NCBI RefSeq assembly: GCF_000143415.4
Contig: NW_003314266.1
Coordinates: 766,463-830,462 of the forward strand
Reading direction: 5' to 3'
DNA from: Selaginella moellendorffii
Taxonomy: Eukaryota > Streptophyta > Lycopodiopsida > Selaginellales > Selaginellaceae
DNA length: 64,000 nt
Under the pieces are notes generated by a model that was not told the DNA's origin, searched no databases, and worked only from the letters and a program-made list of their open reading frames with translations. Positions 57,529 through 64,000 of this stretch are shown one piece after another; the first letter of the stretch is position 1; the number at the start of each line of letters is the position of its first letter. Both the position numbers and the translations under genes were made by a program.

Positions 57529-60441
57529 ATGAGTTTTGCTACACAAATTTCTAGCGGCCTTTTCGCTCCAAACAACATTCCCTCCAGTAAATTCTTCAAG
57601 CCTCTCAATATGGGTTCTTTCACCCAGTTCTCAGCAGGTAGCGCTCTTGTAGAGGCTTTTATCGCCTTCATTTAACTTGTTTTTGTTTCAGGTCTTGTGC
57701 TGAGAGCTGGAGTAAAAGTTCCTGGCACTCTCAGCGTTCAGTCCCATCCGTCAACCAAAGAGGTGCCAAGCTCTGGTTTTTCTCATCTGCAAGAGTTTCT
57801 TCTTTGATTGCAGAGTAGCATCAGCACTATCAAGAAGCTGTTTGCCGGCGTGGACGATGCTTGCGGCTTCTCAGCTTACGACATGGGATGGATCGCACGA
57901 ATACCTCATGCTCATAACCCAGAACTTGGACCCCAGTTTCCTCAGAGCTTGGAATGGATCGTTCACAACCAGTGCGATGATGGGTCCTGGGATCAAGGAG
58001 AAGAAGATGCTCAGCGGGTTTGCAGCACACTGTCGTGTGTCATTGCTCTGAAAACATGGAACCGAAGGGAGTGTAGCATCCAAAGAGGTAAGCTCTTTCC
58101 TCTCTAGCATCTATAAACAGCGTATTCGTGCAGGTCTAAGCTTTTTGAAATCCCAGCGGCCATTGGTCCACGATAAACTTACAAGAGACATGGAAGCCAT
58201 CTTGCATAGACTATTACAAGAGGGCAAATCACTGGATTTGGAGCTGAATTATGACGAATCTTTTGTTCAACGTATTTGTGAACAGGGTCAGGAATTCCTT
58301 CAGAGGTAACTCCAAAGCCCTTGAGGTTCTTAAACAGTAACTGTAGCTTTTGTCCTGATAATCAGCGTATCAAATGACGCGTTGGATCAGTATCCGACTT
58401 CTTTCGTCCATATACTTGAAGCGTTTCATGAACGTGCGAATTGGCAACATCTTCTCAGATATCAAAGTAGCGGCGGATCTTTGTTCTCTGTCACGCTGAC
58501 GGCATGCGCGTACATGCACACCGGAGACAAAAAGTGCCTTCGTTTTCTAAACGGGGTCCTTGAAGGCCCATTGACCAAGCCAAACAAGAACCGACACTTT
58601 CGCGGCTTAAGTCAGCTTTTGCGGCTTGCAGAGTGGCTTGAGCATCTGGGAATCGAAAGGTTCTTTGAGAAAGAAATCGAGCAAACGTTGATTCAAGCTT
58701 TCAGGTAAACTTCTTACTACTCGGAAGGTTTAGTAACTTGTCACAGATGTTGGAGAGGAAATGCCGCAGGTAGCGGAAGTCAAAAACATCTAGAAAGCTT
58801 TAAAGACTCTGCTCTTTTGTTCCGGATTCTTCGTCGTCATGGCTATGAAGTCTCCCCAGGTACAACATTTTTTATCCTAGTGACAGGCTATCCAAGGCTA
58901 TTCATGTTATAGACGTGGTACATCAGCGAACATTTTGCGAGACACTCGATGTAAAGGAGCTGTCTTTGGCATCACATTTTCTCTTTCCTACTGAAAGCAG
59001 AAAAATGCTGGACTCGACTCCAATCATTGATGTCGCGAATGAAGAAGTTTGCCTTCACTTAACAGTCCGATCTTTTGCTAATGTTTCCTCTACAGACGAC
59101 GTTTCCATGGTATAATATAATGCATCGGATCCAACACATTGAATACATGACTAAATTTACGGCAAGTATGGATTTCATAAGCACAAGGTATGCAATAGCT
59201 TGCAGTAAATCTTTATTAGTTCTTCTTCGAGATTTGTCAGTGAACGATCTTCGATACTGGCCTTCGCAAAGTCCGACTTCAATGCTTGCCAGAAGATCTA
59301 CCAGAAGGATTTGCAGCATGTTATGAGGTAGCCGTGTTCGGTGTTTTGCCTCTTGCTTATTGCACAGCCCTTGAACCGCAGGTGGAACGAAGAGTGCGGC
59401 TTTGGACGTCTGGGTTATGCCCGGCAGAAAGACGTGTTCTGCGTTTTTACTGCTGCTGCAACCATGTTCCAGCCGGAACTCTCTATGGCTCGCATTGTCT
59501 GGGCACAGATGAGTGTTCTTACAACAGTCATTGACGACTTCATGGACACGCACGATTCTCTCGACAATTTGAGAAACTTTTGCACTGCCATCAGAAGGTA
59601 CTAGTAGACTTCAGTAATTTATGCATTGTTTTTGTGTCTTGTGTTTATCTCACAGATGGGATCCGTCTGCCTCGGAGCTGAACGACGACGCTAGCATTCT
59701 TTTTCGAGGATTGTTTAAGACGGTTACATGGACAGCCCAGTGTGCTTCCGCGGTACAAGGCAGAGATATGACGGCGAGCTTCCGAGCTCAAGTAAGAACC
59801 TCTTGGAACCTCTATGTACAAGAGAGCTTTCTAATTGGTTTTATCAGTGGGAAAGACTTTGCGATGCGTTTTTTCGAGAGGCAGAATGGAGGCTCACGAA
59901 TCACTGTCCCAGCCTTGAAGAGTACGTAGAAAACGGAATCACGTCGTTTGCGCTGGAACCGATCGTCTTATCTACACTCCTTTTTCTGGACGAGAAAATT
60001 GAGTCGGTGGTTCTCGACCATCCGGACTGTATCAACATGTGCCGGAGGGTCTTCACAATTGGGAGATTGCTCAACGACATCCAAGGCTTTGACGTAAGCT
60101 TTATCTTTCTCAGTTTTGGATGTTTACCCGAGCAAGATCTTTCACCATTCCAGCGTGAGAGCAGCGCGGGGGAGTTCTCATGGATCACGATCTACATGAA
60201 GGAGCACCCGGGAACGAGCGTGGAGGACGCGGTGGTGGAGATAAGAAAGATTCTAAATGCAACGATAGAGGAGCTGGTCGAGGACGTGCTCCGGCCCAGA
60301 GCAGTGCCTAAGAGATGCAAGCGCGTGTTTGAGAACATGATGAGAATTCTCAACTTTGTCTACCGTAAGGGCGATGGATACAGCACGGACGCTGAACTAC
60401 GAGACCACATCAAGCAAGTTCTTCACGCGAAACTGGAATAA
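57529..60441 (+). CDS. Terpene synthase 2, class I-only tri-domain (diterpene synthase-like)
   Basis: Close paralogue of TPS1, 758 aa, with the same thirteen exons in the same phases: 57529-57637, 57692-57762, 57814-58087, 58134-58305, 58366-58704, 58747-58859, 58913-59046, 59096-59187, 59241-59327, 59382-59597, 59656-59791, 59848-60093, 60154-60441. No internal stop. N-terminal ~45 residues are transit-peptide-like. SAYDMGW is at 80-86. The class II position reads SFKD (339-342), not DxDD. DDFMD is at 515-519 and NDIQGFDRE at 657-665. Differences from TPS1 include a five-residue insertion after KPNKN in exon 5 and three extra residues at the start of exon 3. The conserved class I site suggests a working enzyme of plastid diterpene metabolism; the product is unknown. 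Confidence 0.93.
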
Positions 60442-60734
60442 TCTATATAATATTCCGGCCCAGTTTCAAAAGAATCTTCACATTATCGACGAGATAAAAA
60501 TCCCGATTTGGGCAAATGCTATGGCTGCTTTTCCCAACCTTTCCAGCTTATCCAGCGCTCGCTTAGGCACCAAGAATGGCGTGCCATTCAGTGAGATTGA
60601 AGGAGATTTTGGCGAACGGCGGCCGAGAATGAGGCAGAGAAGGGCGATGGAGATAGGGCCAACAACAGTGTAATCACTGAGATGTGGTCTATACCAGCTA
60701 TCTCATACGTATGTACGAGTTTTCACTTGAAGTA
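60442..60734. other. Downstream of TPS2, possible exon of unknown protein
   Basis: A 200-bp GC-richer block (60480-60680) is open on both strands. The minus strand reads YTVVGPISIALLCLILGRR, a possible membrane segment, and the plus strand has a 105-codon frame at 60356-60673 that overlaps the TPS2 last exon. I recognise neither. Confidence 0.35.
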
Positions 60735-60890
60735 ATACAGGTAGATATCTACTTTTTTCACTTTGCAGAAGATATCTGAAGACATACTATGTTTCATGAA
60801 AAGCCTCATCACTGGTGCTGTTTGGCAATTCATCGAGATAAATCACCAGCAGTCAAATTGAGGAATGCTATACAAAAGTGATCACTCTAT
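60735..60890 (+). pseudogene. Third relic of the ICT1-type gene tail
   Basis: Shares with 33595-33790 the series CACTTGAAG, ATACAGGTA, TTTGCAGAAGATA, TATGTTTCATGAAAAG, GGTGCTGTTTGGCA, CAGTCAAATTGAGG and ACAAAAGTGATCACT. It comes from exons 5-6 of the ICT1-type gene plus the sequence that followed them. Position: just downstream of TPS2. Confidence 0.65.
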
Positions 60891-63875
60891 GTTTCCCTAG
60901 CCAAGACAACTTTTAGGCAATGAACCTGTACATTCAGGATTTCTTGCCTGGCAGAGGAGTGTACTGAGATATGCACACCTCTGCCGGAAGACCTCTCTCC
61001 CCTGGCAGGAGCGGGATCAAGTAACACTCCTGAGGGGGAGCCAGGGTCTGCAACGAGTGCCCTACTACCTTCGTGAAATGGAGCAGGTTGCGATCAAAAT
61101 GATGACCAAGAAGAATCATTGAAAGCCCTTGAGTGTGTGAACCTGGACTCACCAGCAGCAGGTTCACAGGTCGTGGAGCATGCCCAGGCTTTGGTGGAGG
61201 ACACAAACCCCAGGTAAATCTACCACCTTTTACAGCAAAGAAGTTTTCAGCCTTCAAGGCGATGAGGAGTTGCTAGTAGGAGGCCCATAGGTTGTGGAGC
61301 ATGCTCAACCCCTATTTGAGCACAAATGCTCGAGGATGTCATTTTTCCAGGCCCAGGCAAATCTGGTAACGTTTTCAGCGACGAGATTTCCAGTCTTGAG
61401 GGCGAGGACGAGAAAACAGTGGCAGCTACAGGTTGTGAGGAGCCTTTGGTAGCCATGCCACAGGAATCAGAGCAGCTGGGTGGTTATAAGACACAAGTTT
61501 CCCTTCAATTGGCAATTGCCCGCACAGCAGATATCAGTTTGAAGATTGTTGAGGATGATTGCTGAGGATGGCAATGAAGAAGACGTGGTTTAGGTAGTGG
61601 ACTTTTAGCAGGCTCAAGTTCTTTCAGAAGTACGAGATAATTGCAAAACAGGTGAATTTGCCAGTTTTTGCAGTTGTCAATCCTTTGGATTGCACTGTAG
61701 CAATGAGATTTTGGAGTTTTCAGATTGTGTGATGCTTTTCAAGGAGTCAGAGGTATGCCTTTATAGACGAAGTAGCAGTTGATTCCCATTCAAGAGACAC
61801 TACCACCTGCACATCCCACACCAAGCTCAACACATTTCGACTTCCAGCATGAAGTTCTTTGTGATTCCTCCAGCTCCAAGGTGTTGCCATTTAGACACTC
61901 TTGATATTTCACCACCACCTCGAATTCCAAAACCTTTTTCTGCAGTGAAGGACATGACACACCCATGGTTTTTCTGGTCTCCTCCTCAATGCTGGTCATC
62001 CTCCTAAGAGTGTAAGTTCTTGACACTATTTCTACTACTTCTTGCATATCTTTTCTGAGTTTAGGACTATAGGGAAAATGAAGTAGACACTCAAAGCAGT
62101 AGAGAAGGAAAAGAGAAGAAAACAAATACTATAAGTGTAAGTAATTAAAAAAATGTCTTAAGGTTTTAAGTGTTAAAATATAGAGAGAAAATGGCTATAA
62201 CTTTTTTTAAATGGTTGGAGTTAAAACATTTTAGGTTTGAATAATACGACTTTACGAAAAAATTAAATTCAAAAGCTTATTTTTGCATGATATGTTGCAG
62301 TACTAGAAGAGCAAGGTGTCTAAGTCCCAAAATATTCCCCTCCCCTCTATATAAATGATCAACCAAGTAGTGTTCCACCCCATTCTTGTTTGTATAAATG
62401 ACTAGCAACAAATATATACCCATTCTCATTTGCACTTGAGCTTATAGTTAAAAGTGTAAGAAAGTGCATGTTGCCCTGTTGCTCCCAATTTGTAATTCTC
62501 CAGGTTTGCAGTGGCTCTCCATCTTCCTTTTGGATGTGATGAGAGAGGTGCGACCAGGAGCTCATCTTGCTCTAATATGTAGAATAGGGCAATATATATA
62601 TTTTAAAGAACATATACTCCCACTTAAAAATTATCACATAGAATTTGATTTGCTCCTTACAGTCTGATTGCTGAGCCATTGCCTATTAAGTTGATTGATC
62701 ATCGCCCCCCCCCCCCCCCGGGCCCAATATCATGGTAAGATGCCCAAGCTGAATCCAGTCTGAATTTAGGTTTAAAATTCTCTTCTCTTGGCAGCCAAAC
62801 TACACCAAGAGGAATTGTGTTATGAACAGAAAATTTCTCTCCACCTGGGCAGATCATGGCGTGTCATCATATCATTACAATCTGGAGGTAGGTCCTTTTT
62901 TCCAAGAATCAAACTGTGGTATGGTTGTGACCCATCAAATTATTTTCTGCGTTGTTTGAGTGAAGAGACCATGGGCAAGAAGAATAAGGGATTTATGCAA
63001 TCCTGATTCTTGGCTGAATCCAAGGGTACGTTGAGAATTTAGGGTTAGGGCTTTTGGATCCAACACCATTTCTCTTCTAATTAAAGCTTATAAGCTACAA
63101 CACATGTTGTTTAATGCATTCTTAAATATGGTCTATCTCTTATTTCTGGGATTCATGTCTTATATATGAGATGTTCTTGCGAAATAAAATAATGTGCTCT
63201 AGCAACTTTCTTTCGTCTTTATACTTTCGGACCTTTCCAATTTAGACAAGATTTGTATTAGTGATAAGTATAATTAAACCAAGCTCCTTCCAAGGTGCTT
63301 TTGTGGAGGGGTAGGCACACACATCCAGAAGCTACAGAGGCAGCTGGCACTAGTACGGGCCGAGAATGCAACGCTCAATGAGAGGGTGGCCTAATTGGAG
63401 TACAAATGTGCTTGTGCTGTTGAGGCACATGAGGCACTTGGCTTCCAGGTCAAGTCACTTGTGACTTGGATCCTGGTGAACATCCACAATTAGCGTGATC
63501 TTCAAGCAGGCAATAGGATCTTGATGAGCACTATCAACCAGCATGCATAACAAGAAACCAACATGCTGCTTGTCTCCAACATGAGATTATGCACATTATG
63601 CCATCAGCTTGAAATACACCACTTTCTTTCTGAGTGACCTGGCTAGGAAGCATGCCCATTCTTGATTGGCCATCCAAATATCAACATGATGTTTCCCCAA
63701 CCATAGATACCAAGCCTCCCCAAGCTTGCGATTGGACGACTGAAGACCTCTTCTCGTTATTGCTTTATATATATAAATGTTTGAATCAACATTCATATGT
63801 TTGAAATGTATAAATATTAAGGTTATATTGAGTTGAGACGGCATTGACAGATAGTGGCAAATAGGTGGCACATGA
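60891..63875. other. Unassigned sequence to the right edge
   Basis: Open frames of up to 111 codons on both strands, none recognisable. 61120-61330 contains two imperfect copies of a ~125-bp unit (GTTCACAGGTCGTGGAGCATG and CCCATAGGTTGTGGAGCATG). A run of 15 C's lies at 62705-62719. Confidence 0.4.
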
Positions 63876-63879
63876 CAAG

Positions 63880-63990
63880 TTCTGTAATCTTTTGAACATG
63901 ATTACCATAGATATCTGAATAATCATGCTATGTTGAAAAGCCTCATCGTCAAATTCATTTTTGGTGTTATTTGGCAATATCATGCAATGG
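63880..63990 (+). pseudogene. Possible fourth relic of the ICT1 tail unit
   Basis: GATATCTGAATAATCATGCT, GTTGAAAAGCCTCATC and GGTGTTATTTGGCAAT parallel 60775-60835 (GATATCTGAAGACATACTAT, CATGAAAAGCCTCATC, GGTGCTGTTTGGCAAT). It may mark another duplicated terpene synthase unit beyond the right edge. Confidence 0.5.
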
Positions 63991-64000
63991 TGTATAAGTA

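Overview
The window is nuclear DNA of a land plant. The gene models have many very short introns (about 50-75 bp), the terpene synthases are of the non-seed-plant tri-domain type, and Ty3/gypsy chromoviruses and Helitrons are abundant. Together these fit a lycophyte, most probably Selaginella moellendorffii. That species call is an inference from style and remembered families, not from a database search.

Layout. Positions 1-29025 are almost pure retrotransposon. A decayed chromovirus (family B, + strand; RT, RNase H, integrase and chromodomain at 11203-13882, 3' LTR from 14491) was hit by a second gypsy element (family D, - strand; gag at 1-961, short LTR split at 2092-2239 and 11164-11202). 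The D LTR was in turn hit by a non-autonomous element (family A, - strand, 2240-11158, perfect 5-bp target duplication ATTCC). The left LTR of A carries another A-family LTR in opposite orientation. Further right are small TRIM-like elements (15190-16034), a solo B LTR with perfect TSD ACTGA (18053-19165), an old short-LTR gypsy element (19249-21711), and a 7-kb non-coding element with B-type LTRs (21808 to the 100-N assembly gap at 29026-29125).

Positions 31466-36922 form the first gene island: an unrecognised small membrane-protein gene (-), a shared 180-bp promoter interval, an intact seven-exon ICT1-type peptidyl-tRNA hydrolase gene (+), and an intact thirteen-exon terpene synthase gene (TPS1, +, 754 aa). 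Positions 37000-44440 hold an old, strongly C-to-T decayed A LTR with a TRIM element inside it, a gypsy pol fragment and a terpene synthase pseudogene. Positions 45400-57200 are AT-rich, with Helitron fragments at both ends and decayed pieces of ordinary genes between them (PPR, SERINC, probable laccase, P-loop-like). The second intact terpene synthase (TPS2, +, 758 aa, the same thirteen exons) is at 57529-60441. The rest to 64000 is unassigned.

How it fits together. TPS1, the pseudogene and TPS2 are one local gene family. Relics of the 3' end of the ICT1-type gene lie beside each copy, so the array probably grew by tandem duplication of an ICT1-tail plus TPS unit and was then pushed apart by transposons. 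Both intact synthases keep the class I DDxxD and NSE/DTE-like motifs, but the position where class II diterpene cyclases carry DxDD reads SFED or SFKD. They should therefore be class I-only enzymes that need an already cyclised or linear diphosphate substrate.
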